DNA of 64,000 nucleotides from Hyaloperonospora brassicae (taxonomy: Eukaryota > Oomycota > Peronosporomycetes > Peronosporales > Peronosporaceae): positions 1-64,000 of the forward strand of contig CANTFL010000617.1 of assembly GCA_947650285.1 (NCBI GenBank), read 5' to 3'. This document shows positions 1-11,261 of the stretch, piece after piece; position 1 is the stretch's first letter, and each line of letters opens with the position of its first letter. The translations under genes and the position numbers were made by a program. Below the pieces are notes generated by a model. The model saw nothing but the letters and a program-made list of their open reading frames with translations. It did no database searches and was not told where the DNA came from.

Positions 1-850
1 GTGCGGATACGGCGACTGCTATGCCTCGTAGTAACCTCGATAAAACTCTGCGTAACGAAATGTTTGGCTCAACCGGCGAGTCTAAGTACTCGTCGCGAAG
101 ATCGAACCAATCACGCTCGAATTAATTTGATGCGAGTGCGCATCATGAGGACGTTAGTCTTCGTAATAATGCCGATAACGATCTACGAAATGCATCGTAT
201 CCGTAGCAATCGGAGCGATTGCGGCGATCGTAGTCCCCTTTCTTTTTGTCGGCACTGCGCAAGAGGAGCTGGACCGTAACGCGTTGCGACCTGCTCTCGA
301 AAACAAGCCATGGGTGCCTTCCATGAGCGAGCTGAGAGGGTGGTGGGCGTTTATAACTGGGCGTTGTCGAATCCCATTCTTTCACTCGTCAAGGATCCAT
401 GGTCTTGACCTTAGTGCAAATCATTATCGCACTGAGCATGACTTCTACATCTATGTCTTCTTTAGAAATCGATGGTACCACGGCAACCGAAAGAGAGACG
501 AGCTCTCTTTCGTGCAGGCGTGAAAATTCGTTCATCGGCAACATCGAGAATGTAGGCCCAAGTTTGGGCTGAAAAAACTCGATATAGCTCGCAACAGGTT
601 TGAATAGAAGTCGCCAACCGGTGCTCGGTACAAATTGCACCGATTGTCTTGAGGGGCAGGTTTACATTGCCTCTCGTGGGTAGAGAAATTTCATAGTTGT
701 ATTGACAACCCTGTTCACGCTCCTAGGGACGCATTCCTCCCTAATAAACCGTACTGGAGGGCGAATATCTCGTCCTAGATGCGTCAAGGGCTTTATAACC
801 TACAATATCTTTACGAACACGGCGGTCGTTTGTACGACGATGGTATCCAT
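1..850. other. unassigned left edge
   Basis: I see no LTR end, pol motif or convincing gene here. By position it should hold the 3' end and 3' LTR of the minus-strand element A, but no CCGTTACA or TGTAACGG terminus is visible. The element is therefore cut by the window edge or has lost this part. Confidence 0.4.
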
Positions 851-975
851 CGTTGGGTGTGTCTTGACGTAGTTCTCGACGAGACCAGCCACATCCAACA
901 TCAGCTGATAACGGGGCTCCCCGCTGTTCTACGAGGGTGGATACCCTGCTACTAGACAAGGTAACAAGTCCTTCA
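851..975 (-). pseudogene. element A: chromodomain remnant
   Basis: Read on the minus strand, this encodes GYPPS, a stop, then NSGEP and QLMLDVAGLVENYVKTHP. That matches the second half of the chromodomain found at the integrase C-terminus of oomycete Gypsy elements (usual form GYPP..SWEP...L..DVPGLV..Y). It lies downstream of the integrase remnant at 1384-2940 in the same orientation, so it is the last part of the same pol gene. At least one stop breaks it. The identification rests on a short motif. Confidence 0.6.
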
Positions 976-1109
976 TCCTGAATCTTCACGGTGGTTCAAC
1001 ATACGCTCCACCAGGAAGCGTTGACCACCGTGGGAGTCAATCAAAGGATGAGGTGGAGAAAGGAAAACCTATTCCAAGTAATTCTGCTCACCATCACGAC
1101 CTGAAGGAG

Positions 1110-1421
1110 ATGGATCACGAAATTGTTTGATTGCTCGAAGATTTGGAGCACAAGCGGGACAGGCTTTACGCTCTGACCGACACTGTGCGGTAGCACCGCA
1201 CGGATCGCGAAGCCGAGCGTGCGAAGGACCGTGATGAGTGCGCGGTCGCGCAACTGCAGGTCGAGTGCGATATCCGCTCCCTCGTTAAGGAGCTGGGGAC
1301 GGCACGCATGGAGATCTATCAGATGAACGGAATGATCTCTTCATTACGCATCGTGACTGATCGTCTGGAGCGCGAACGAAAGATTATGACGGAGGTTCTT
1401 GAACGTGGGAGATATCTTTAA
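1110..1421 (+). pseudogene. element A: antisense coiled-coil frame
   Basis: A plus-strand frame starting at ATG 1110 runs to TAA 1419-1421 with two in-frame stops. It is rich in E, K, R, D and L with heptad-like spacing (LLEDLEHKRDRLYAL, then DREAERAKDRDE and LVKELGTARMEIYQM). It occupies the linker between the integrase and the chromodomain of element A but lies on the opposite strand. Similar antisense coiled-coil frames occur beside the chromodomains of H1, N1 and N2. The frame is broken, so it cannot make a protein now. An alternative is that the acidic/basic pattern only mirrors a leucine-rich sense strand. Confidence 0.5.
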
Positions 1422-2940
1422 CGTCGGAAAAAATCTCGTACTGACAGTACGGACGGAGACGTCCCACGTAAACCGTAGGATTTGTACGCATCCTCTGTGG
1501 CAGTTTGATTGTGTATGCAGTGCCTTGTCGGCGCAGCACACGAAAGGGGCCTAAGTACATGGACAGTATTTTACTGCTGCCCACATTGTCACCACATGTC
1601 TAAGTAGGTTCACCGTAGTTTGTAGGACTAAGTCATCATCAACAAATGAATGTATATTTGCCCTTCCATTCTTGTCAAAGTTCTGTTTCGGCCGGTTCAC
1701 CGCGTAAGCGATGGATATCTGTACGAAAAGGACCAGTACTCTACAATTCTGCATTAATTTTTCTGCTGACTCGGCATTGTTTTATTCATTTATCTCTGTT
1801 CGAACTGCAGAAAGAGTCCTTTCCTCTTTCTGTTTATCGGCGAGGATGACGACATCCTCGCTGGAAGAGTCGTTGGCGATGCTGAAAATACCAGTATCGT
1901 CATCACCATCTGTATCAATAATAGAATCATCGCTATTATTGAGGGGATTTTCTTCATCGATTTCGACTTGATCGACATCGGCATCATACGTGGCGACGTT
2001 TGAGTCGGCACGTGATGAGCAAGAGGCAGAACGATTTTTGCTCGAGCGAGGTCCTCCCCCTGACCAATATTTACACTCTAAAAAGGTGGGCAGACGTGGA
2101 TGGCTCACGGCATCCACGAAGAATAATCAGTACTGTGTTGAAGTATGCACCGAATTATTGATTGCGAATTCCTAAACCGGGAGGAATTCACTCCAACTCG
2201 AGAACGAGTGAACGTAATCTCGAAGGAACTCTTCGAGGACGCGGTTGGCACGTTCCAACTGAGCATCTGTGTGGGACGGTCTGATATTGACAACTCAAAA
2301 CACTTTTCGAGAAATTTGAAAACGAATTGCAAAGACTCCTCCATCAACCAAGGGTCACGGTCAAACACGATTATACAAGGTACCAGTATCGGCGAAACAT
2401 CCTGTCGATATCGACACGATCACAGCTTTGTGCCTTGATCGTCTCGGAACCAGCAACACGATGCATCATCGTGATTAAGCGGTCAACGAACACACGAATA
2501 CTGTTATTCTTGTGAGCGTCTTTGGGGGAACCCGGAGACGAAGTACATTGAAACGGACTGTCAGAACTCTGCCGGGACAGGTAGAGGCTGCAAGGGTGCA
2601 CGGGATGGATGACTGGGCTTCACCCGTTGACAAACGTCGCAAGCACGAATGTACTTGCGGAAACAATGATGCTGTCGGGGCCAGTAAAAGTCACGACTTA
2701 CCGTCAGGTAAGTCTCTTCACGACTACGATGGCCACCTGATGGGTTATCGTCACACTCATACAAGATGCGGAAGCACAAATCGTTATGAATTGGGACGAC
2801 AACACGATGCGTGTTGCCGGCAACGGCTGTGTAATAGAGCAGCCCGTTGCGTGTTGTGTAACGATCTCAAGCGAGTTGGTACAAATCCGGGAAATCTTTT
2901 AAGGGTTTACGAGATGGATCACCAGATGATGCATTAAGCG
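1384..2940 (-). pseudogene. element A: integrase (Ty3/Gypsy pol), decayed
   Basis: Several minus-strand frames together spell a Gypsy integrase. The zinc-binding N-terminus is at 2561-2779 (GGHRSREETYLTVSRDFYW then CDVCQRVKP, the H2C2 pattern). Core pieces RVFVDRL and FDRDPWL, carrying candidate catalytic Asp positions, lie between 2105 and 2600. A linker with HPRLPTFLEC and GGGPRSSKNR lies near 2050-2117. The C-terminal part at 1384-1754 reads YLGPFRVLRRQGTAYTIKL and VYVGRLRPY. In life the enzyme inserts element cDNA into chromosomes. The gene is spread over at least four frames with many stops and is dead. Confidence 0.85.
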
Positions 2941-3969
2941 CAGAAAACGTTTATCTCTGCGTAGGCCTTTCTTGCGTCGCCAATTAAGGTTGACGACGGG
3001 ACACTGAACGTAAGTGTCGCAACATTGGGCTTATCTTCACTGTTGGATTGCACGCCCAACTCGAATTCGGGTCGGCGCGATAGGGCGTCAGCGACGACGT
3101 TCAATCATCCTATTTTATACACAGCGGATAACTTATACTCCGCAAAGACAGACAACCACTTCGCCACTATTTGCAACCGGTGTGAAATTTTTATGGCCGT
3201 GCGTAGTTACGCATGGTCCGTATAGACGATGAACAGGCTATCTACGAAGAGATAGAAACGAGATTTATTCAGTGCGTACTTCATGGCAAGGAGTACCTTT
3301 TAATATACGAAGTAATTACGCTCAGATGCTTGCAGCTGATAAGATTGATAGCAGATGACGCACTCGGCACCACCTATATCAATTTGCGTCAGTGCACAGC
3401 CGATTTCAAAAAATTGCTGGCGTTAAGATCACATCGAACGGTCTGTCCTGATCTGCAATCGTCAGAATGAGCGATTTTGTCACGCTCTGCGTAACACCTT
3501 AAATCGAACGCTGACAGGCAGCGTATCATGACCACTCCTTATTAATATTGAGTAAATAAGTAAGATGAACACATATCGCGGCTTAGTTGCGCAAGTACTT
3601 GTGCTAGTATGCCGCGAGCCTAGGGACCTTACAAAGTCCCTTGATATCGACTGGCACTGGCCAGTCGGTGAGAGCCTTGATATCTTCGGGATATGAGTGT
3701 ACGCCGTGTTTACCCGCAATGCCCCCAAGAAGTATTTTCTCGCTAGCAACGAATATACACTTCTTGAGGTTGGCGTACAACTTATGCTTACGCATTAGTT
3801 GAAGAACCCGGCAAGCGTGTGTTTTGTAAGCTTCTGCATCTGACTTTCCGTCCATAGCAGGGCTATGGACGAACGCATAGTCATCTGACTCGGTGCGAAA
3901 TCCCGCACCGGTCTCAGCAGATTTGTCACACAATTATTAAGAGGACCAGGGCGTTACTCTGTGCCGGTG
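2941..3969 (-). pseudogene. element A: RT C-terminal part and RNase H, decayed
   Basis: At 3604-3933 the minus strand reads MRKHKLYANLKKCIF and then IKALTDWPVPVDIKGL, the RT thumb and connection typical of oomycete Gypsy pol. At 3069-3101 it reads NVVADALSRRP, the conserved end of the Ty3-type RNase H. Sequence just below 3969 reads CVTNLLRPVRDFAPS in one frame and continues the RT palm that stops at 5956, so this is the downstream half of an RT split by the N3 LTR. Frameshifts and stops throughout. Confidence 0.8.
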
Positions 3970-5955
3970 TGGTGGAGTCAACGTCACGAAATCGCTTGTG
4001 TGAGGGTCGACCTTCCACTTTCCCAGACTTACCGACTCACGGAGGGGGTACTCCGATCTGTGCCTTGCAGTATAGCCTTGTGCTCGCCTTGTGTACCTGT
4101 CGGTTTAACTCAATTGAGCTCTTTATAATGGCCTTATGACATGTCGAACTCGCTTAAAGTTTGAGGTTGATAGTTTGCATTCGGTGCTGAAATTTTCACA
4201 CCGCGAACAGGGTTCTGCGATATTGGTCACGAGTCGCGTCGATAACTATTTGGAGACGTCGCGATCTTGATCTTGGATCGCACCGATCTTGATGTGTCTT
4301 TGGATCGGGGTTTTCGCTATGTGAAAATCTTCAGTCAGCAAATGATAGTCTTGTTTTTATGGTCAGTATGATCTGGTCTTGGGATCTGCCGATCCTGTCT
4401 GGAGTACGCAGCTTGGGCCAGATAGGTTTCCTGTTTCGCCAAACTGACACGTGCTGATCGATCCTGTAGGTCTCTTCGATCTTGCTCGGTCTTATCTTGA
4501 ACTCCTTATCCAGATCTTCTGACCACTTGAGCCGTCTTGCGATCTTGTGTCCAGTCTTTTTCCGTAGTTGCTGCTACCCTAGCAACTGAGTTAGGTGTGA
4601 GTGCTTGATCGATCCGGACCAAATTTTCTGGGATCTCTCTTCTCGACTTTGGCCAACAATCCAAGATCGGTCTTCAATGTCCTTGAAACACGCGTGTTCT
4701 GAGTCGCCGAGTAAGCCAAACAACCTTTCCCGGAAAAGAGGAGGGGGGTCGCGCGTCGTGAGCAGAAGAAGTAGAGTTCAATTTTGTTTATTAACCAACC
4801 AAACTACTAGCCAACCTATCTTTACACCTATTCATAATCGTAGGTCGTTCTCCAAACAGGTATTACCTTTATGCCGGATCGTCCATTTGAACACGCGTCT
4901 AAATTGCGTGACTTGTACCTCAATGATAGCGCCAGTATCCCAGGTATCGTACCCAAGCACCAAAATAGCTTAAATCTCAAATTTAGTACCAAATACTCAT
5001 TCTTAGCGCCACAGTTCCAATATAGGATCCAAAATGCCAAATGTATTCAAAATCGTTTTGCGACGTCGATTCAACCAACTTCCACTGGCCCTTCTGGTCT
5101 GAACTTTTTAAGACATCACTCAGGAATCTCTATTGAGTATATTTCTCATGATCCGGAAGTCTCATCAGCGATATATCTATAATCAACAGGAAACATGACC
5201 TATCTGATGCCCAATTCGAGTTTGTTGAGGATAGACACGATATAATTCAGCAGTAGATGTTCTTCTGTTCATTTCACGTGCTTCGATAACATCCTTCATG
5301 GTTTATCTAATAAACGAGACCATTTACACGTCTTGAAAATATCTCCCTGGACTTCCATATATATTCACACTTCCAGATCGAGCTATAATTAATCAAAATC
5401 AGTACTCCCATTATGGGACCAATAAAGCATATCACCGATCTGCAGAATGTTGCACCTTCGTTACAGAATCACATCGTATCCCCTGGTCCAAGATGCATCT
5501 TTCTCAGAGTAATTCTGCCACGGTATCCACGATCGCTGCCGATACCGGTCAATATGACGTTCCACACGTTCGTAAATCATGAGACGTTAGCTTGTACATT
5601 TGGGACCCAGTGTTCACCTGATTAAACATAAACATTTTTGTCCTTGACCAACCTTCAGGTGTGTCGCTTTACTTCACCCCTTCCCTTGTCCCAGATCATA
5701 CCCTCAAAATAATCCCTTTCTACGCCTCGCCTCAGATCGTTCCATGGAAATTATCCCTTTCTACGCCTCGTCTACGATCGTTCCATTTTCATCATTCTGG
5801 CGATAGTTGGATCGGATCACTGATCCCCGTTTGGATCATCTTGTATCTCCTATTGGATCGCTCGATCACTTGGTATCATTTCCTTCAGTAAGTGACGTCT
5901 TAACTGGGTGGTCACCGTCCCACGTTCCAAAATTTTGATTAGTGACTTTACCACA
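3970..5955 (-). mobile_element. N3: long solo LTR of the N family, inserted in element A RT
   Basis: On the minus strand it begins TGTGGTAAAGTCACTAATC and ends CTCCACCA, the same termini as the LTRs of N1 (TGTGGTAAAACGAC...CTCCACCA) and N2. Internal blocks also match them, for example ACTCACGGAGGGGGTACTCCGA near 4030 and a stretch ending GAGCCGTCTTGCGATCTTG near 4540. It is about 2 kb, longer than the 1158-bp N1 and 921-bp N2 LTRs. Host RT sequence resumes on both sides, with CAGG before it and CCGG after a CA dinucleotide. That fits a 4-bp target duplication with one change. No gag or pol was seen inside, hence a solo LTR. An internal insertion could explain the extra length. Confidence 0.75.
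5711..5792. repeat. two-copy tandem duplication inside N3
   Basis: The string ATCCCTTTCTACGCCTCG occurs at 5712 and again at 5753, and each copy is followed by a GATCGTTCCAT block. This is a ~41-bp direct duplication within the solo LTR. Confidence 0.85.
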
Positions 5956-6357
5956 CCTGTGGCTACACTAGATTATCAAAGATCATACTGCTGGGGGTTC
6001 TCACTGCTGCGCACGGGATGTCCCGTTCACGCATTATGATCAGATACATTCTATCTATCAGATCATGGAAAAAAAAGATGGTACTCTTTGACATGCCATC
6101 TATGATTACGTCCTTCCTTGGTTGAACTTCTGATCCGGTACCGTTGCAGCATTCAACTTGTTGAATGCGTGCACTATACGCCATCCTCCTGTGGCTTTTT
6201 GCACACAGAACGTCGGAGAGATGTGAAAGGAAGTCGATTTCCTCACATGGCCCGCTGAAAAGTGATCGGCAAAGACTTCGTCGATCGCTAGCACCTTTTC
6301 ACGAGGCAGTGGCCACTGCTTCATGACACAGTACTTCAAGCCCGGTTTGAGCTCGAT
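5956..6357 (-). pseudogene. element A: RT N-terminal half
   Basis: The minus strand encodes HVRKSTSFHISPTFCVQKA, GGWRIVHAFNKLNAATVPD and, further on, MRERDIPCAAVRTPSSM. These are the fingers and palm entry of Ty3/Gypsy RT (family consensus ATGGWRIVHA.NKLNAATVP and MRERDIPFTAVSTPSGM). It stops at 5956, where the N3 LTR begins, and resumes below 3970. The copy is frameshifted between 6106 and 6184. Confidence 0.85.
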
Positions 6358-6985
6358 CTAGTGTCGAGTGCCTTTGTCTTTAGGCGTCTCGAAAGGTACA
6401 GATTCAGGGAACACATCCCTGAATTCGATCAAATCCTTATACAAAGGATTTGCCTGAAGTGACTCCCAGGATTGCGACGTGTATCGCTCAATACGAGTCT
6501 TCTCATCGAGGACACTTTCGTCCATCGATGAGCTGCTGAGAACCCATTCGTTCTCAGCAAATACTGTGGCCGACCGAATATCGGTCACATGCTCCGCTTT
6601 GTGACGAGTATGCAGATTAGCTCGGCTTTGCTACTACGCAGGTCAGGCAAGAATCGGTTCGGTTCTAGCGTTGGCAATTAAGTTATCGCCGAACTTAACT
6701 TCGGAGGCACAATCAGATCAAGCGTATAAGCGCCTACGCTTGATCCGTCATCGACCAAGACTTTCAACGCGTCAGCTATTTCCTGAAAGCTTCTTTCCAC
6801 AGGATGCTGAAGGCCTAATCCTTCAGTAAGTGACTCTTGAGGAATTACTTCCTCAAGTACGTAAGGACTTACTCCCTCGACATCTTCTGACTGTGGCTGT
6901 GCAACCACAGTCAGATACAGACCCTCTACGGTCGGCTCTCCAGTCGACCTAGGATGGCCGTGTTGCCCTTTGGCGACAACAGGGT
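6358..6985 (-). pseudogene. element A: protease-RT linker of pol
   Basis: Minus-strand frames at 6358-6588 and 6678-6908 match element B (55601-56575) and element C (62921-63766) almost word for word: SATVFAENEWVLSSSSMDE, ERYTSQSWESLQANPL, DVFPESVP, LVDDGSSVGAYTLDLIVPP. The function of this linker is not known to me; it separates protease from RT in this family. It retains strong inverted repeats, for example GATCAAGCGTA at 6716-6726 paired with TACGCTTGATC at 6735-6745. The frame is interrupted near 6600-6670. Confidence 0.8.
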
Positions 6986-7349
6986 TTTACCTTCAACGTG
7001 TAGTGGATACCTACAACACGTTTCGCAATCATTGTCGATGCGCCTGTGGCAAGGCGCACCGTCATCCTCGATGGAGGGACGGCGCGCTTAAGGACTTGAG
7101 CCTACGACTCTCAAATGACGGGCGACGAACAAAGTTGTTCGACGACCCACAGTCAAAGCGAGCACGAATTGACAAATCTTTTGTCGCTACCAACTTTTAG
7201 TTGATGACTGATATCTCATCACCAGGTACAGAGACACACAAAGATTGTGTATCTGGAGCAACTTTCGTCAAGAGATTTTCAAATTTTCTTGAGGGTGCTG
7301 AATGAGCAGGGCGCTCCACCCCTACTGACCTTGAGCACTTATTTGATGG
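6986..7349 (-). pseudogene. element A: protease, internally deleted
   Basis: The minus strand carries DCGSSNNFVRR near 7140-7170, the aspartic protease active-site region of this family (DCGAS in element C), then MTVRLATGAST and KRVVGIHYTLK. Compared with element C, the sequence then jumps from the block ending at C position 62991 straight to the block near 63389. About 400 bp holding the protease C-terminus and the start of the linker are therefore missing. Frameshifts are present. Confidence 0.7.
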
Positions 7350-8490
7350 TCAGCTTAGCTGCTGCGGTTTCGCAACAGCGTTGGAGTTACGCCCATTGCC
7401 ATTATTGGCAAAGAACCGATTATTTTCCTCAGTAGGGTCTAGTACTGGGCGTGGCGCACTACAATCATAAGCATATTGTCCCAACTTCTTGCAGCGATTG
7501 CACTTCTTCAATCGCTTGTTGTTTGAAGAGAGACGTCTCTTGCTCTCAATATAACGGAGGTCCATTAGTTCTAAAATTCTAGTCTCTTGTCATCTTGGCG
7601 GGTGATACGAGCTCGAGCTAGCATGAGCCTGTCTCATGCCATAGTCTTTCTGCTTAGCAGCTGAGATAGATTCTTCAAGCGTATTCAACTAAAAGCGTTA
7701 CAGGTGTTTCCTGACGGATTATTCTGCGAGCCGTTGTATGAACACAGTATTCAACATGTGTTCATCTACCGGGTTTGAAGTTATACTACTCGCAAAGGGG
7801 TAGTATATGCTAAGCGTATGCGTGCACATCACGCGTACCTTGTTTGAGTTTCAGGAGCTCTGATCGAGCCCTGAACTCAGCTCTTGGAGGCTCAAACAAT
7901 CATATGAGCCGGATGGTAAAGGGTTATAGCGACCTAAACACATGTGGGTCGCTACTCTCGAGTCCCAGGGACCAAGTTTTGGCACGCCCTGCCAAGTGAG
8001 TCTGAGCAAATGTGAGTTTCGTCTCCTCATCGTCGATGCGACGTGCCCTTAAGGCTCTGTCGAGTTCCACGAACCAGAACAACAAGGAATCTTCCTCGAA
8101 TCCCGTTTACTTTAAGATTGGTATATTTAGGGTTTCAGGAGAACGCGTTTGTGTCGTCCCACCCACAGCAGCATTGAATTGCTTCTGTCCCAACAGCTCT
8201 ATCTGTTGAGCACTGAGTTCGCTATAATTGCTCGGCCTGTTGATAACTTTGCTGGTACAGCAAGTCTACTTTATCGCTTTAGGCGACATGTCCAAATTGA
8301 ATGAACCTGTATATATCGGCATGTTGTTAGTCTCTGTCAATAGACTCCAACATGGCGCTAATGGTGGTTCTCCTACGGTCTAACTCGTACGTTTTACCGG
8401 ACTCCGTTCAATGTCATTCAAATTGATAAAGTCTTTACGAGTGGCGTGAAAATGTTCGTTTCATCTACCATGTTTATGTTATATGAGGTG
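7350..8490 (-). pseudogene. element A: gag, decayed
   Basis: The N-terminal part near 8300-8480 reads HATRKDFINLNDIERS, like YATREGFTHLSDIEW of element C gag. The middle near 7900-8100 carries the capsid-like region (ALRARR with VELD as in C), and 7350-7565 carries the zinc knuckle as CNRCKKLGQYAYDC, with the CCHC histidine replaced by Gln. Gag packages the element RNA in virus-like particles. Stops and frameshifts break it. The order matches element C. Confidence 0.8.
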
Positions 8491-8507
8491 GTCGTGATCG
8501 CAAAACA

Positions 8508-8525
8508 AATCACACAGTGCTATTA
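8508..8525 (-). other. element A: primer-binding site
   Basis: On the minus strand, two bases after the LTR end, the sequence TAATAGCACTGTGTGATT aligns with TGGTAGCACTTTGTAGTC of element C. It is a decayed tRNA primer-binding site. Confidence 0.6.
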
Positions 8526-8527
8526 GG

Positions 8528-8989
8528 TGTAGCGAGGATTAACCATACCAGATAACTGGTAAGACCTTGTGTTAAAATTACACAAGGCTGCGTGGTCCCG
8601 AAGTCACGTACTTCTGTCGTGAGGAAGCGCCAGGAAGTTAATAGAACTCGGAAGATCTGTTAGAGAAAAAAGAACTAAATTCAATACAGAAAAGTTTCTT
8701 TGTATACCATCTCTTGTCTTGGTCTAACTTTATTAAACTACAATCTCCTATTTATAATTCTTGCTCACCACTCCTTGCGCGCGTCCAGAAGCGATTGGTG
8801 GTTAACTTGGTTGATGTACCGTATACGCCAGCCAATAAGTCGAGCACCCAAGAATATTGCCGCCTTGGTTGATATTCGGCCAACTCCACCTCTTTTCGAG
8901 TGATGTGAATTGAATATTATCGAAATAGATAATATTAAAAAAATGATACATTCGTACCAATTTACATGTAATGGGCCCACCCCGTTACA
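8528..8989 (-). mobile_element. element A: 5' LTR (family G)
   Basis: On the minus strand it starts TGTAACGGGGTGGGCCCATTACATG and ends CCTCGCTACA, followed by the primer-binding site and gag. It is 462 bp. It belongs to the G-family subgroup with LTRs D (39043) and F (58638). It holds a CCTTGTGT/ACACAAGG stem near 8569-8591. Confidence 0.8.
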
Positions 8990-9291
8990 TTACCGACCTA
9001 TATCCTTTCTTGAAACTGGTCACAAATTTTCTGGAAAGGTTGTTGCTATACGAGTGCAAGAATTTTAAAGTACACTAAGTCCTTACAAAAAGGCTTTGCT
9101 CATGGACGTCAGCTGAGCGAAACAGTTATAATGTCGATGGCGGTCTTGAATACGGCATAACTTGAGACAGCAGTTGCATAGATGCAGAGTAGAGCTATCA
9201 TATAAATCGATTCTCATATGGTGTATGATACGGCTGACAGATATTGTTTTATCACTAGCGCTTCAACAATTTGTTTTCTCAGAGGCGTTTG
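8990..9291. other. no gene seen
   Basis: Short stretch between LTRs. I recognise nothing in it except GTTTG at 9287-9291, the target duplication of the next element. Confidence 0.5.
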
Positions 9292-9681
9292 TGTAACGGG
9301 GCAGCCCGTTACATGAAAGTGTCACTTTAAGGAAAGTGACAATAAAGAATATAAGATGGATATTCTTTACAACAATATCACCAAAGTGGTGATATTGAAG
9401 GGTCGACCAAAGGGTCTGTTCATTGGTTGATATCGTGATGATATCAACCCACCAATCGCCGCAAGACGCGCGCAATGAGTGGTGACGAGACGTCACCATA
9501 CATGCAGTTATATTAGTATAATTGAATTAAGTCAAACGAAGAGACAGTAGTTTAAAGACTTAATTTATTAATATAACAGTTCTACTTTTACCCTACCTAC
9601 GCTTCCTCGCTTGCCACGTGTACGTCTGTCGGGGCACTCAAAACCCTTGCGTTAAGTTACGCAAGGGTGTGCCCCGTTACA
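9292..9681 (+). mobile_element. solo LTR, family G
   Basis: This 390-bp LTR runs from TGTAACGGGGCAG to GCCCCGTTACA and is flanked by a perfect 5-bp target duplication GTTTG (9287-9291 and 9682-9686). No primer-binding site or gag follows, so it is a solo LTR left by LTR-LTR recombination. It keeps six clean stem-loops, including TGTAACGGG/CCCGTTACA, TGTCACTTT/AAAGTGACA (9320-9341) and GGTTGATATC/GATATCAACC. Confidence 0.93.
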
Positions 9682-9921
9682 GTTTGTGTCCATGACACGC
9701 AACATACATGATGGTCCTGTCGCTCAATTTTGTCGTCAATGGCGAGATATCGGAGCCGCGAAATGTCCTGTCAGGCATTGGGCAAGGTTTCCCGACGGAT
9801 CTGCTGCTTTTTGCTACATGGGTGAAAGTGCTGTCGTAGGCGATGAATGACGATTTACAGGAGGTGAGCCTTAGCGTACCTCGAGTGGAGGGGCACGTCA
9901 AAGCATCAGGCGCACGTCGAT
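9682..9921. other. spacer between inverted solo LTRs
   Basis: 240 bp with no recognisable gene. It would be the loop if the two flanking inverted LTRs were transcribed together. Confidence 0.5.
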
Positions 9922-10316
9922 TGTAACGGGGCACACCCTTGCGTGAACTTAACGCAAGGGTTTCGGGTGCCCCGACAGACGTACACGAGGAGAACGAGGA
10001 AGCGTAGGATAAGGAGAAAGTAAAACATGTTGTATCAATATAATTTAGTCTTTTTGCTATTGTCTCTTTGTTTAACCTGACTTAATTATGTTAATATAAC
10101 TCAGTGTATGGTGACGTTTCGTCACCACTCATTGCGCGCGTCCTGCGGCGGATGGTGGGTTGATATCATCACGATATCAACCAATGAGCAGACCCTTTGG
10201 TCGCTTCACCAATATCACCATTATCGGTGATATTGTTCAAAGAATGTTCACTCCATATTCTTTGTTGTCACTTTCTTTAAAAGTGACATTTCCATGTAAC
10301 GGGCTGCCCCGTTACA
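9922..10316 (-). mobile_element. solo LTR, family G, inverted
   Basis: This 395-bp LTR lies in minus orientation (TGTAACGGGGCAGCC at its 10316 end). It is flanked by a perfect 5-bp duplication TCGAT at 9917-9921 and 10317-10321. It is close to the solo LTR at 9292-9681 but inverted. No internal element sequence remains. Confidence 0.93.
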
Positions 10317-10791
10317 TCGATGACCATACGTTTCTGTGCATGATGCACGCCAGTTGTTGCACGTGTTGACCATAGTGTATCGGTGAGGTCAATTGCCTAA
10401 CGAAAGGATGTAACCAAGTAAAAGCAAAATTGATAATTCAATTTATCTGCTCACAAGGATACCTTCATTCGTATGCAAATGCTAATGCACTGCGACACGA
10501 CGAGGTATTTGAGTACGCAATTGGAACGACGAGTCTCACAGATGTAAACTGGGCAGCACGCATTCGTATACTTTAGCGGCGGTTGGCGATGACAAGTCAC
10601 CTGGCGAGCACTATAGAGTACCGCGTCTTGATTTTAAATATCATAATGCTGCGGTGGTATTGTTTATATCGCAGGTATTCGATCTTCCGGCATGGGAGCG
10701 GAATAGCAGCTTCGCAACACGCAATATCATATTTATAGCATCAAATCTGCCAGCTCCGACGCTTCTTGCCACCATATGGACCCGTTGGTGT
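10317..10791. other. no gene seen
   Basis: No recognisable coding motif. It may be upstream LINE sequence split by the next LTR, but I could not support that. Confidence 0.4.
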
Positions 10792-11234
10792 CGTAACAGG
10801 GTAGCCCGTTACATGATATTGTCATCAAGGCTAAAATGACAATAAAGAATAATACGTTGAAAATTCTTTCAACAATATCACAGAGCATGATGATGTTGTT
10901 GAAGATGACCGAAGGGTCCACTCATTGTTATATATCGTGATGGTATCAACCCACCAATCGCTGCTAGACGCGCGCAATGGGTGGTGAGTAGACGCCATCA
11001 TACATTTAGATACATTAATATAATTAAGTCAGGACCAACAGAGATAAAAGATTGATAGAACCTAATTGTATTAAATAACAATTTTACTTTTACCATATAC
11101 TAGAGTGTTCACTTAGTCTTCTTTCCTTCTTCTGTGTTGGTGCAACACTTAGCAGAGCACTGACTATCACTATCGTCAGCGGAAGTGAGCTCCGCACTGA
11201 TCAACCAGTACGTTGCCACCAGTGCCCCGTTACA
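10792..11234 (+). mobile_element. solo LTR, diverged family G
   Basis: It starts CGTAACAGGGTAGCCCGTTACATG (first base changed from TG) and ends GTGCCCCGTTACA. The left half matches the family, for example ATTGTCAT...ATGACAAT and CCACCAATCGCTGCTAGACG; the last ~130 bp differ. The flanks GGTGT and GCTGT suggest a target duplication with one change. No primer-binding site follows. Confidence 0.75.
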
Positions 11235-11261
11235 GCTGTTGCACACGCCCAAGCTGGCTAG

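Noticed and set aside
284..523. Possible similarity of VYNWAL...PW to the C-terminal block of the antisense gene of N1
   Set aside because: Too short, and its order relative to the coiled coil at 1110-1421 is the reverse of that in N1.
1782..2117. Acidic 111-codon minus-strand frame as a separate gene
   Set aside because: It lies inside the integrase-linker region of element A and contains HPRLPTFLEC and GGGPRSSKN of the Gypsy integrase linker.
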